From Propionibacteriaceae bacterium (GTDB lineage Bacteria; Actinomycetota; Actinomycetes; Propionibacteriales; Propionibacteriaceae), in the NCBI GenBank assembly GCA_031267645.1, contig JAIRYW010000039.1, forward strand, positions 35,142 to 99,141: a stretch of DNA of 64,000 nucleotides. The letters run 5' to 3'. This document shows positions 50,849 through 58,658 of this stretch, piece after piece (positions within the stretch are counted from its first letter, which is position 1; each line of letters begins with the position of its first letter). The position numbers were made by a program, and so were the translations under genes. The notes beneath the pieces are model-generated. The model made no database searches. It was not told the DNA's origin and saw only the letters and a program-made list of their open reading frames with translations.

Positions 50849-50854
50849 AGCATA
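50849..50854 (-). promoter_or_regulatory. -10 box of ileS T-box transcript
   Basis: TATGCT just before the predicted 5' end of the T-box leader near 50842. No strong -35 was recognised. Confidence 0.5.
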
Positions 50855-50993
50855 CCTGGCGCCAGCGGGTCGGGGTCGGGCCCGGCCGGGACCGGACCCG
50901 GGAGGGAGGGAACTTGGTGCTGAGGGGACCCGGGACAGAAGGGACTCGGGTCCGTTCCGAGCGGATGTGACCCGATCTGAGGAGCCGGGGCAA

Positions 50994-50999
50994 TAGGCT
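50994..50999 (+). promoter_or_regulatory. -10 box for leaderless DUF3048 gene
   Basis: TAGGCT six bases before the ATG at 51006, no ribosome site between. Confidence 0.5.
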
Positions 51000-51005
51000 C
51001 GCCGC

Positions 51006-52115
51006 ATGGACGTGCGTAGAGGAGCCCGGCGCGCCGCCCGGCGGCGGCCCGGCCGTGACCGACGGCTTTGGATCATCGGCGGCGTCGTGGTGGTGGCGGC
51101 CAGTTTGGTGGCCGGTTCGATCTGGTTCGTCAACCGGGATCGGGGGAGCGACCCGGGGCCGACCCCGGTCGTGACGCCGGATTACGTCCCGCAGTCGCCG
51201 GTGACGCCGGCCGGAGTGCAGACCTGGCCCCTGACCGGCCTGACCGGCCCGGGCGAATCGCGGCCGGCCGTCGCCGTCAAGGTGGAGAACTCGACCGAGG
51301 CCAGGCCTCAGATCGGCCTGGAGTCGGCCGACCTGGTCTACGAGCAGATGGTCGAGGGCGGCATCACCCGTTACATCGCCGTGTACCACTCCCAGCTGCC
51401 GTCCCAGGTCGTGCCGGTGCGTTCGTTACGGCCGATGGACGGCCCCATCTTGGCTCCCCTGCACAGCGTGCTGGCCTTCTCCGGCGGCCAGGCCCGTTTC
51501 ATCGACCGGGCCAGCGGGCTGGGATCGCAGGTGATCTCGCACGACGGCGGCGACGCCGGCTTCAGCCGCGTCTCCAACCGTTCGGCGCCGCACAACGTGG
51601 CCGGCGACGTCCCCATCTTCTTGGCCCAGGCGGACGCCAACCACCAAACGCCGCCCCCAGCGGTCTTCTCCTACGCCCGGGCCGGCCAGTCCAGCTCGGC
51701 CCAGCTCAACGGCCAGCCCGCCTCCCTGCTGTCGATCCGTATCTCGTCGGCGGCCACGCCGCGCTGGGAATGGAACGTCGAGCAAGCCCGTTGGCTCCGC
51801 TTCGAAGGCACGAAGGCGGCCGTCAACGCCGCCGGCCAACAATTCGGAGCCGCCAACGTGGTCGCCCTGACGGTCGAGGTACGCAACGAAGGCGGCTTGG
51901 ACCCGGCCGGCAACCCGATCCCGGAGTCCATCGTGGTCGGCCAAGGCTCCGGCCTGTTGGCCAGCGGCGGAGCGGTCCAGGCCATCACCTGGTCGAAAGC
52001 GGACGAGGCGGCGCCGATGTCGTTCCGCGGCGCCGACGGCCGCCCCATCCGGCTGACCCCGGGCAACACCTGGATCGAGCTGGTGCCGACCGCCGGCGAG
52101 TACACCTACCAGTAG
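51006..52115 (+). CDS. DUF3048-domain extracytoplasmic protein
   Basis: A 369-aa protein with an Arg-rich N-terminus and one transmembrane anchor (about residues 22-43), then an extracytoplasmic DUF3048 region: WPLTGLTGPGESRPAVAVKVENSTEARPQIGLESADLVYEQMVEGGITRYIAVYHSQLP, SLRPMDGPILAPLHSVLAFSGG and, at the C-terminus, ADEAAPMSFRGADGRPIRLTPGNTWIELVP. B. subtilis YerB is a relative. There is no lipobox cysteine, so it is anchored by the helix. The biochemical role of the family is not established. Divergent from ileS. Confidence 0.87.
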   Translation: MDVRRGARRAARRRPGRDRRLWIIGGVVVVAASLVAGSIWFVNRDRGSDPGPTPVVTPDYVPQSPVTPAGVQTWPLTGLTGPGESRPAVAVKVENSTEARPQIGLESADLVYEQMVEGGITRYIAVYHSQLPSQVVPVRSLRPMDGPILAPLHSVLAFSGGQARFIDRASGLGSQVISHDGGDAGFSRVSNRSAPHNVAGDVPIFLAQADANHQTPPPAVFSYARAGQSSSAQLNGQPASLLSIRISSAATPRWEWNVEQARWLRFEGTKAAVNAAGQQFGAANVVALTVEVRNEGGLDPAGNPIPESIVVGQGSGLLASGGAVQAITWSKADEAAPMSFRGADGRPIRLTPGNTWIELVPTAGEYTYQ

Positions 52116-52123
52116 GCCGGCGC

Positions 52124-52723
52124 TCAGGCTCCGACCGTACGACGACCGGCGAAGGCCCGGCCCAGGGTGATCTCGTCGGCGTACTCCAGGTCGCCGCCCA
52201 CCGGCAGGCCGGAGGCCAGCCGTGAGACCTCGAGGCCGAGCGGCGTCAGCAGGCGCGACAGGTAGGTGGCGGTGACCTCGCCCTCGGTGTTGGGGTTGGT
52301 GGCCAGGATGACCTCGGTGACGGAGCCGTCCTCCAGCCGTTGGACCAGTTCACGGATGTGCAGGTCGGCCGGACCCCGGTTGTCGATCGGGCTGATGGCG
52401 CCGCCCAGGACGTGGTAGAGACCCCGGAACTCGCGCGTGCGCTCGATCGCGACGACGTCTTGGGACTCCTCCACCACGCAGATCTGGCTGCGGTCGCGGC
52501 GCGGGTCCTGGCAGACCCGGCAGGTCTCTTCCTCGGTCAGGTTGAAGCAGACGCCGCAGAAATGGACCAACCGCTTGGCTCGGACGATGGTCTCGGCCAG
52601 GCTGGCGACCTCGGCCGGGTCGGCGTCGAGCAGATGGAAGGCGATGCGCTGGGCCCCCTTCGGCCCGATGCCGGGCAGGCGGCTGAGTTCACCGATCAGA
52701 TCTTGGATCGGACCTTCATACAC
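52124..52723 (-). CDS. recR: Recombination mediator RecR
   Basis: RecFOR-pathway protein that helps load RecA. The 199-aa protein has the helix-hairpin-helix [20 protein letters not shown], the zinc finger [16 protein letters not shown] (four cysteines, about 56-71), and a TOPRIM domain with [13 protein letters not shown] and [20 protein letters not shown] start after AGGAGAG. It lies downstream of dnaX on the same strand, but ybaB, which usually sits between them, is absent. Confidence 0.95.
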   Translation of the reverse strand: MYEGPIQDLIGELSRLPGIGPKGAQRIAFHLLDADPAEVASLAETIVRAKRLVHFCGVCFNLTEEETCRVCQDPRRDRSQICVVEESQDVVAIERTREFRGLYHVLGGAISPIDNRGPADLHIRELVQRLEDGSVTEVILATNPNTEGEVTATYLSRLLTPLGLEVSRLASGLPVGGDLEYADEITLGRAFAGRRTVGA

Positions 52724-52894
52724 GCGCTCTCCTAGCTTCGGTCGGCTGGACCCGGCTTCGCGGCGACGGCCCCGGCTCGACCCTTCGAACCAGTCCGTCC
52801 GGGCCGGGACCCCACTGACGCCGGCCGGGGCCGAACCGAGTGACGACCCGCCCCGGAAGCAGTAGCCACTGTAGCCGAGTCACCCCAGAAGAGC

Positions 52895-53001
52895 CGGTCA
52901 ATCAGGCCGTCGGACCGTGGGCGGAACCTTGAAGGGCCGGCCGGTCAGGGCCGACGGACAGTGGGCCGAGCCCTGAAGAGCTAGTCGGTCAGGGCCGCCG
53001 G
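52895..53001. repeat. Imperfect direct repeat, 44-47 bp period, between dnaX and recR
   Basis: Three related units start at CGGTCA (52895), CGGTCAGGG (52942) and CGGTCAGGG (52986). They share CGGAC.GTGGG, CCTTGAAG/CCCTGAAG and GGCC blocks. The last unit runs into the dnaX stop codon. The rest of the 265-base gap to recR shows no ORF with a ribosome site. Confidence 0.65.
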
Positions 53002-56000
53002 CGGGAGCGATCCGGCGGCTTGGTCTGTTCCGCACGCACGAACTCGGCCTCCAGCACCGTGCGCACCAGTTCGTCGGCCACCTGGCCGATCTCGGACGGC
53101 GGCATCACGACGTCGTCCGGCGCCACCCCCTCGTAATCGTCGACCGGCTCGCCCGAGCCGCCCTCGGACAGCGGGCCACGGGCCGGAGACGACTGCCCGG
53201 AACGCCTCGGAGCAGAAGGACGGTTCCGGTTGATCGGACCGGCCGCGGCGGCCGTCGGCTCACCAGCGGTCGGCCGGGCCTCGGGACGGCCGCTCCGGCT
53301 GGGATCGGGGCGGCCTCTTGTGGAACCCTCCTCAGAGTCGCCCGCGCCCTCCCGGCCGGAGGCCGAATCAGAGGCGGACGGGCCGGAACGACCGGCCCCG
53401 CCGGGCGGACCGCCTTGGGAACGGTCGCCTTGGCTGGCCGGGGGACGACCGGCGGTTTGGTCCAGCGGCTTCGGATCGGAGTCCGGCACCACTCTGAGAT
53501 GACGGGACGGGGCGCCTTTGGAGGACTCTCCCCCGGGGCCGCCCGGGCTGGGATCGCTCGCCGCGGGGGCGGCCGGGCCGGCGGCGACCGCCGGAGCCGG
53601 CCCGGGCGGGACGACCAAACCCAGTCGAGCGGCCGCTCCAGACTTGGGACCGGCCGCCGCTTCGGTCGGACCAGTCGCTCCGGCCGAAGCGGCCGAACGA
53701 CCCGGGCCCAGGTCCGCCGACTCGGGCGCCTCGACTGAGACGACCACGGCCAGACCCTCCGCCCGGGGCGGCGGATCGGACTCCAACCGACCTCGTACGA
53801 CCAGGCTGAGGCCGAGCAGTTCGGCGATGACCGCGCGCAGATTGTCTTCGCCGCCGCTGCGGGAGAAGTTGTCGCGCGCGCCGGCGTCTTTGAAGGTGAG
53901 CCAAAGGACGTGGCCCAGCAGATCGGTCACCTGGGCGAACTGGCTGACCGTCATCCAAGCGAATTTGCGCCGCTGTTTCAGCTCGTCCAAGATGCGGGGC
54001 CAGTCCCGTCGGATCTCGGCCACCGTCAGGCCGCCGACCGTCTCGGCCACCGGACCGTCTCCCACCGGCGGGGGACTCGGCCGATCGGCTGGCCTCGCGA
54101 CCGGTTCGGAAACTCGGTCGACCGGAGCTTCGGCCCGGACGTCGTCTGGACCAGGCGCGGCCGGACCGGGCGCGGCCGGACCTGATGTAGCCGGACTGGA
54201 CGCAGTCGGACCAGGCACGCTCGGACCGGGTGTGGTCGGACCAGACCCAGTCGGACGGGGCGCGGTCGGGGACGGGCGACCGCTGGCGGCGGACTGATCG
54301 TCCGCTCGCACCTCCGGCGACGGGGTTGGAGTTGGAACCGAAGCGCCGCCTTCCCCAGTGCTCCAGTCGGGGTCGGTTCGGCCAGCCGGAGCTGCCCCCG
54401 TCCCAGCCCTCGGCCCGGATCCCGTCGGCGCAGCCACAGCGTCCTCTGGCCGAGGCGGCGCGACGCGCTCCGGCGGGATTCTGGCCGCCCTCTCAGCCGT
54501 CCTCCCGACGCTGGTCTCACTCGTGGTCGCCGACGGGGAAGCCGGCGCCGGAACCTCGAACGAAGTCAGATCGAGACGGCGCTCCAGCCGCTCCAAACGG
54601 GCGTGCAGGCCACGGCCGCCGGCGTCCGCCCCCGGCAGCAGCATCCGGGCGCACATCAATTCCAACTGCAAGCGCGGGGCGGTCGTGCCGCGCATCGAGA
54701 GCAAGCCGGCCGCCAACACCTCGGCCGCCCGCGTCAGTTCGCCCGGCCCCAGCCCCCTGGACTGAGTGACATAACGCTCGCCTTGGTCTTCGGGCACGTC
54801 GATCAGCCCGGAGGACAGGGCGTCGTCCACGGCGTTGACGATGATCAGGTCGCGCAGGCGCCGTAATAGGTCTTCGGCGAACCGGCGCGGGTCTTGGCCG
54901 GCCTCGATCACCTTGTCGACGGTGGCGAAGACGCCGCCGGTGTCATGGGCGGCCAGCGCGTCGACGAACTCGTCCAACAAGGAGTCCGGCGTGTATCCCA
55001 GCAAAGCCGAGGCCTGGGCGTAAGCCACTCCGTCCGGCCCGGCCCCACCCAGCAGTTGGTCCAAGACGGACAGGGCGTCACGGACCGAGCCGCCGCCGGC
55101 CCGCACCACCAGGCCGATGACACCGGGTTCGACCGCGACCTGTTCCTGCCGGCAGATGCCGTCTAAGTGGTCGGCCATCGTCTTGGGCGGCACCAACCGG
55201 AACGGATAGTGGTGGGTGCGGCTGCGGATGGTGCCGATGACCTTCTCCGGCTCGGTGGTGGCGAAGACGAATTTGACGTGCGGCGGCGGTTCCTCGACCA
55301 GTTTGAGCAGGGCGTTGAAACCGGCCGAGGTGACCATGTGGGCCTCGTCCACGATGTAGATCTTGTAGCGCGAGTGGACCGGGGCGAAGAAGGCCCGTTC
55401 GCGCAGGTCGCGGGCGTCGTCGACCCCGCCGTGGGAGGCGGCGTCGATCTCGATGACGTCGATGCTGCCCGGCCCGCCCCGGGCCAGATCGAGACAAGAC
55501 TGACAGGCGCCACAAGGGTCGGGCGTCGGCCCCTGCTCGCAGTTCAAGGCGCGAGCCAAGATGCGGGCGCTGGAAGTCTTGCCGCAGCCGCGCGGCCCGG
55601 AGAAGAGATAGGCGTGGTTGACCCGGTTGTTGAGCAAAGCCCGACGCAAGGGCTCGGTGACATGGGCCTGGCCGATGATGTCGGCGAAGACATCCGGCCG
55701 ATAACGCCGATACAAGGCCAAAGGCGGCTCGGGCCGTGTCACCGCCGGCTCGGCCGGGGCCGGCGCGACCGGCTCGGGCTCAGATAGGCCCGGTTCGACC
55801 GGACCGGGTTCGACCGCCGTCGATCCAACGGCAGCAGGCTCGACCGGACCGGTCTCGACCAAGACCGGCGCGGCCGGGGCCGATGCGGCGGCCGGAGCCG
55901 CGGTCACGGCGCCTTCGGCCTCCGACTCTTCACCCGGGCTGTCGACCGCCTGGGCCGCTTCCGGGGCTGGAGCGACCTCCGAGGCCGGAGCGGCTTCCAG

Positions 56001-56180
56001 GACTGGAGCGACTTCCAGGACTGGAGCGACTTCCGGAGCCGGTGGACGGGCGGGCGGACGCTGGCGGCCGGGCCGAGCGGCCGCCGCTGGCGCCGAGGCG
56101 GCCGGTTCGACGTCGAACAAACCGGGGCCGGCCTGGACGAAGAGGTCGGGCTCCTCAGTCGGGCTGTCGTCGTCTATCAC
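52989..56180 (-). CDS. dnaX: DNA polymerase III gamma/tau subunit with extended N-terminus
   Basis: Clamp-loader ATPase. The conserved domain starts only at about residue 153 (LALYRRYRPDVFADIIGQ), with Walker A SGPRGCGKTSS (about 194-204), four zinc-binding cysteines (CEQGPTPDPCGACQSC) and DEAH-type IVDEAHM. Before it are about 150 Pro/Ala/Glu-rich residues with EVAPVLEVAPVLEAAP repeats; after residue 540 comes a long disordered tau region with a folded segment around EIRRDWPRILDELKQRRKFAWMTVSQ. GTG 56180 is supported by TATCGT seven bases upstream; GTG 56210 would add ten residues. The N-terminal extension is unusual, as DnaX normally begins at the ATPase domain. Confidence 0.92.
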   Translation of the reverse strand: MIDDDSPTEEPDLFVQAGPGLFDVEPAASAPAAAARPGRQRPPARPPAPEVAPVLEVAPVLEAAPASEVAPAPEAAQAVDSPGEESEAEGAVTAAPAAASAPAAPVLVETGPVEPAAVGSTAVEPGPVEPGLSEPEPVAPAPAEPAVTRPEPPLALYRRYRPDVFADIIGQAHVTEPLRRALLNNRVNHAYLFSGPRGCGKTSSARILARALNCEQGPTPDPCGACQSCLDLARGGPGSIDVIEIDAASHGGVDDARDLRERAFFAPVHSRYKIYIVDEAHMVTSAGFNALLKLVEEPPPHVKFVFATTEPEKVIGTIRSRTHHYPFRLVPPKTMADHLDGICRQEQVAVEPGVIGLVVRAGGGSVRDALSVLDQLLGGAGPDGVAYAQASALLGYTPDSLLDEFVDALAAHDTGGVFATVDKVIEAGQDPRRFAEDLLRRLRDLIIVNAVDDALSSGLIDVPEDQGERYVTQSRGLGPGELTRAAEVLAAGLLSMRGTTAPRLQLELMCARMLLPGADAGGRGLHARLERLERRLDLTSFEVPAPASPSATTSETSVGRTAERAARIPPERVAPPRPEDAVAAPTGSGPRAGTGAAPAGRTDPDWSTGEGGASVPTPTPSPEVRADDQSAASGRPSPTAPRPTGSGPTTPGPSVPGPTASSPATSGPAAPGPAAPGPDDVRAEAPVDRVSEPVARPADRPSPPPVGDGPVAETVGGLTVAEIRRDWPRILDELKQRRKFAWMTVSQFAQVTDLLGHVLWLTFKDAGARDNFSRSGGEDNLRAVIAELLGLSLVVRGRLESDPPPRAEGLAVVVSVEAPESADLGPGRSAASAGATGPTEAAAGPKSGAAARLGLVVPPGPAPAVAAGPAAPAASDPSPGGPGGESSKGAPSRHLRVVPDSDPKPLDQTAGRPPASQGDRSQGGPPGGAGRSGPSASDSASGREGAGDSEEGSTRGRPDPSRSGRPEARPTAGEPTAAAAGPINRNRPSAPRRSGQSSPARGPLSEGGSGEPVDDYEGVAPDDVVMPPSEIGQVADELVRTVLEAEFVRAEQTKPPDRSRRRP

Positions 56181-56187
56181 AGAGTCA

Positions 56188-56193
56188 ACGATA
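56188..56193 (-). promoter_or_regulatory. -10 box for leaderless dnaX transcript
   Basis: TATCGT seven bases before GTG 56180; it argues for that start over GTG 56210. Confidence 0.45.
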
Positions 56194-56235
56194 GGCGCAG
56201 CCGCCGACACTTTCCCAGATCGGCCGTCAGACCGC

Positions 56236-56241
56236 TAAAGT
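56236..56241 (+). promoter_or_regulatory. -10 box of SRP RNA gene
   Basis: TAAAGT six bases before the first base of the SRP RNA stem at 56248. Confidence 0.5.
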
Positions 56242-56247
56242 GGAGCC

Positions 56248-56340
56248 GGGTCCTCCGCGCGGTGGCACCCTCCCCCAACTCCCCCAGGGTCGGAAGACAG
56301 CAAGGGTAAGGGAGCTCTACCAGGTGCGCGGAGGACTCTT
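56248..56340 (+). ncRNA. ffs: Bacterial small SRP RNA (4.5S)
   Basis: A hairpin RNA of about 93 nt. The ends GGTCCTCCGCGC and GCGCGGAGGACT pair, and the apical SRP54-binding region reads CCCCCAGGGTCGGAAGACAG followed by CAAGGGTAAGGGAG, with the GGAA-type loop and the symmetric-loop AGCA/ACAG elements. It binds Ffh for cotranslational targeting. The location beside dnaX is common in actinobacteria. It is transcribed divergently from dnaX. Confidence 0.93.
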
Positions 56341-56409
56341 CGCCGTCCCGGCCCCATTAGCTTCGCCGCTGGACGGCCTGCCCGCCGGTCGCGCGCCACC
56401 GTGGACGGG

Positions 56410-57450
56410 TTAGCTCTCCGGCAGCACGATGATCGTCTTCTCACCCGCCACGGCCTGGACCGAGGCGGCCAGGGCCTCGGCGTAACGGTCGAAGGGCCAA
56501 CTACGGGGGCGGGGCGGGACCAGCTGGCCGGCGTCAACTGCGGCCAGGAGCCCGGTCAAGGCTTGCCGGTACCGCTCCCGCCGGGTGGCCACCAGGATCG
56601 GCGTCGAGCAGATTCGTTCGTCGGGACGGGCCCACCGGCGCAGCGACGAGGTCAAGAATCCCGCCGCCGTGGCGGCCCGCTGGGCCCCGGGCGCGCCACC
56701 GAAGGCGGTCCGGACCAGGCGTCCGCCGGGACGTACGACCCGACGCAGGGAGTGGTCGCCGGTGTGGTCGATGACGCCGTCGACACCGCCCCCCGAGGCG
56801 TCGAGCAGTTGGTCGATCCAGCCGCCGTCCCGGTAATCGAACACGGTGGAGGCGAACCGCTCGGCCTGAGCGCGGGACCTGGGCGACGCCGTGCCGAAGA
56901 CGGTGAGCCCCCGGGCGGCCGCCAGCTGGGCCGCCCAGGCCCCGACCGCGCCCCCGGCGCCCTGCACCAGAACCGTCCCCGACCTGAGGGCCAGGGCGTC
57001 GAGGGCGAACCAGGCCGTGACCGCGTCCAGCGGGATGGTCGCGGCGGTCGAGCTGTCCAGGCGGTCGGGCAGGGGCGCCAACAGCGACGGCGGGACTCGT
57101 ACGAGGCTGGCCTGCGCGCCCATCTCCGGCCGGACGCCGGCCACCCGTTGCCCGATCCGGAGCCGGCCGCGACCACCTGGGGGCAGGCTCTGGACCGTGC
57201 CGACGAAGTCGTAACCGGGCACGAACCCTCGCCCCGGCCGCAGCAGGTAATCTCCCCGCACCGCCATCGCGTCCGTCACCCCGACCGAAGCGTGGGTGAC
57301 GCGCACGATCGCTTGACGGCCGCCGCGCCGCCACGGGACCCGCTCCTGGACCGGCGCCGCCCGATCGAGCCCGGACCTCGCGACCCGGATGGCCCAGCGT
57401 CGGGATGTGTCACCCGCCGCCCCGCCCCCTTCGCAGCTTACGTTGTTCAT
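56410..57450 (-). CDS. MDR-superfamily oxidoreductase (quinone oxidoreductase-like), N-terminus of foreign origin
   Basis: Zinc-independent medium-chain dehydrogenase. It has a GroES-like N-terminal domain (VRVTHASVGVTDAMAVRGDYLLRPGRGFVPGYDFVGTV), nucleotide loop VQGAGGAVGAWAAQLAAARG and a C-terminal substrate domain ending AGEKTIIVLPES. Structural zinc cysteines are lacking. The ORF from ATG 57450 gives 346 aa, but the first 15-18 residues (MNNVSCEGGGAAGDTSRR) do not belong to the MDR fold, which appears to begin at WAIRVARSG. Those codons look like the continuation of the upstream methyltransferase remnant. Substrate unknown; true start uncertain. Confidence 0.85.
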   Translation of the reverse strand: MNNVSCEGGGAAGDTSRRWAIRVARSGLDRAAPVQERVPWRRGGRQAIVRVTHASVGVTDAMAVRGDYLLRPGRGFVPGYDFVGTVQSLPPGGRGRLRIGQRVAGVRPEMGAQASLVRVPPSLLAPLPDRLDSSTAATIPLDAVTAWFALDALALRSGTVLVQGAGGAVGAWAAQLAAARGLTVFGTASPRSRAQAERFASTVFDYRDGGWIDQLLDASGGGVDGVIDHTGDHSLRRVVRPGGRLVRTAFGGAPGAQRAATAAGFLTSSLRRWARPDERICSTPILVATRRERYRQALTGLLAAVDAGQLVPPRPRSWPFDRYAEALAASVQAVAGEKTIIVLPES

Positions 57451-57617
57451 CGGGGTGTATTCGACCGGTCCATAGGAGGATCGGTGACACAGACGTGAAT
57501 GCTGTCGGACGGTCGCTCCGCCAACCAGTCGAGCGCGTCGGGCTGGAACAGCACCGCTCGCTCATACCGGAAAACGGGCTCCCGACCTGCGGTCGGGCGG
57601 GGCAGCGTCGACGCCAT
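57447..57617 (-). pseudogene. Truncated, frameshifted DNA methyltransferase N-terminus
   Basis: A 56-codon ORF with ATG 57617, a strong GAGAGGGGG ribosome site and a TAGGCT hexamer upstream. The peptide LFQPDALDWLAERPSDSIHVCVTDPP is the motif IV (DPPY) segment of amino-methyltransferases of the N6-adenine/N4-cytosine type. It then reads MDRSNTPR and stops at a TGA overlapping the next ATG. Inserting one T after GATCCTCCT restores DPPYGPVEYTP and continues in frame into the following oxidoreductase ORF. The rest of the enzyme is missing, so it is a remnant. Confidence 0.75.
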
Positions 57618-57878
57618 GTCTGTCCCCCTCTCGACTGATACCCCAGCCTAGACAGTTCGGCCGACATTGGCCGGGATCGTCTCGCTCCGGGGAGAGAGCC
57701 GGCGCCCGTCCGAACCGCCCCGGTCATGGTTCTCTCCCGCTCGGCCGCCTCCGGCCAGCCATCGGACGGCTGCCGCCGGCTCTGTCCGGTCGATCGGCGT
57801 CGCCCAGCGATCCGGCGCCGTCATCACCGTTCCGACAGCGGTTTCCTTGGCCCGGTCGGGGCCTGTATTCTCTTCGGC

Positions 57879-57966
57879 GGAGGATTCGCCTAGAGGCCTA
57901 TGGCGCTCGCTTGGAAAGCGAGTTGGGTTCACGCCCTCACGAGTTCGAATCTCGTATCCTCCGCCA
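57879..57966 (+). tRNA. tRNA-Ser (anticodon GGA)
   Basis: Acceptor arms GGAGGAT/ATCCTCC, anticodon stem CTCGC/GCGAG with loop TTGGAAA, a long class II variable arm, T arm ACGAGTTCGAATCTCGT, and encoded CCA at 57964-57966. TATTCT at 57864-57869 is a plausible -10. It reads UCC and UCU. Confidence 0.94.
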
Positions 57967-58084
57967 TCTCAGTTGGACCATGCTCGTCGGTGGCGGGCCC
58001 GGCTCGGCCGCCCTGTTTCGTGTTTGACCCGGGTCAAGGCGCTGACTTCCGGCGTCGGCTCAACACGTTTAGCCCGACCGCCAG

Positions 58085-58530
58085 AAATTAGCTCGACTGC
58101 TACACTGATGGCCGCTTAGCCATGACGGACAGGACAAACGTCACTTAGTTTTTCTTTGCCAATGGGTAAAGCGTGATGATTATTTTAGTTGTCATTTATT
58201 AATGATGTTACTTGTGTAAGGAGTGAGCATGGGAATGCTGCGGGTACGAATCCCTCTGGACAATCCTATCGGTGTCATCATTGTCTCTATTATCATTGTG
58301 GCAGTGGCCTGTGGCCTGGTCTATGCTCTGCTCAGCGCGATAGTAGAGAAAATCCTACTTCCTATTATGCGGGTGCCAGCGGAGAAGCGCGATAGTCATA
58401 TACTCAGCAAAATTGCACTCTGGATCACCCTCCTCGTGGCAGTGGCTGGCGTCGTCATGGTCATCCTCCCTGCCTGCGGAGTCGACACCGGGCCATTGAG
58501 CCTGCTGGACATCCTGGGGTCTTAAAGCCC
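58085..58530. other. AT-rich islet downstream of tRNA-Ser
   Basis: About 450 bases of visibly lower GC than the surrounding DNA, especially 58090-58215 with runs such as TTTTTCTTTG and a TCATT/AATGA inverted repeat (58192-58205). It contains one small membrane-protein gene. No integrase or direct repeat of the tRNA end was seen. Confidence 0.6.
58229..58525 (+). CDS. Small two-helix membrane protein, unrecognised
   Basis: A 98-aa protein starting at ATG 58229, five bases after a perfect AAGGAG. There are two strongly hydrophobic segments: about residues 13-38 (VIIVSIIIVAVACGLVYALL) and 65-85 (IALWITLLVAVAGVVMVILP). Between them is a charged loop with VPAEKRDSHILSK. Codons are AT-rich at third positions compared with neighbours, so recent transfer is likely. 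I do not recognise a family; it may be an orphan membrane peptide of a former mobile element. Confidence 0.65.
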   Translation: MGMLRVRIPLDNPIGVIIVSIIIVAVACGLVYALLSAIVEKILLPIMRVPAEKRDSHILSKIALWITLLVAVAGVVMVILPACGVDTGPLSLLDILGS

Positions 58531-58658
58531 AGCGGGGCGCTCCTGGCTCGCTCCCGGCAGCGGCGGCCCGGTCGCGTTAGACGTCTACGCCGAGCCCCGC
58601 CCAGGCGGAGCCGGGATCGGCCGACCCTCACCGCGCCGGAGCCAAGGCTCTGGTTTGG

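Noticed and set aside
50664..51389. Long open N-terminal extension of ileS
   Set aside because: The region is the T-box leader and the divergent DUF3048 gene; the ribosome site and first conserved residues place the start at 50663.
57447..57617. Active restriction-modification gene
   Set aside because: Only motif IV region present, with frameshift and no body or endonuclease; called a remnant.
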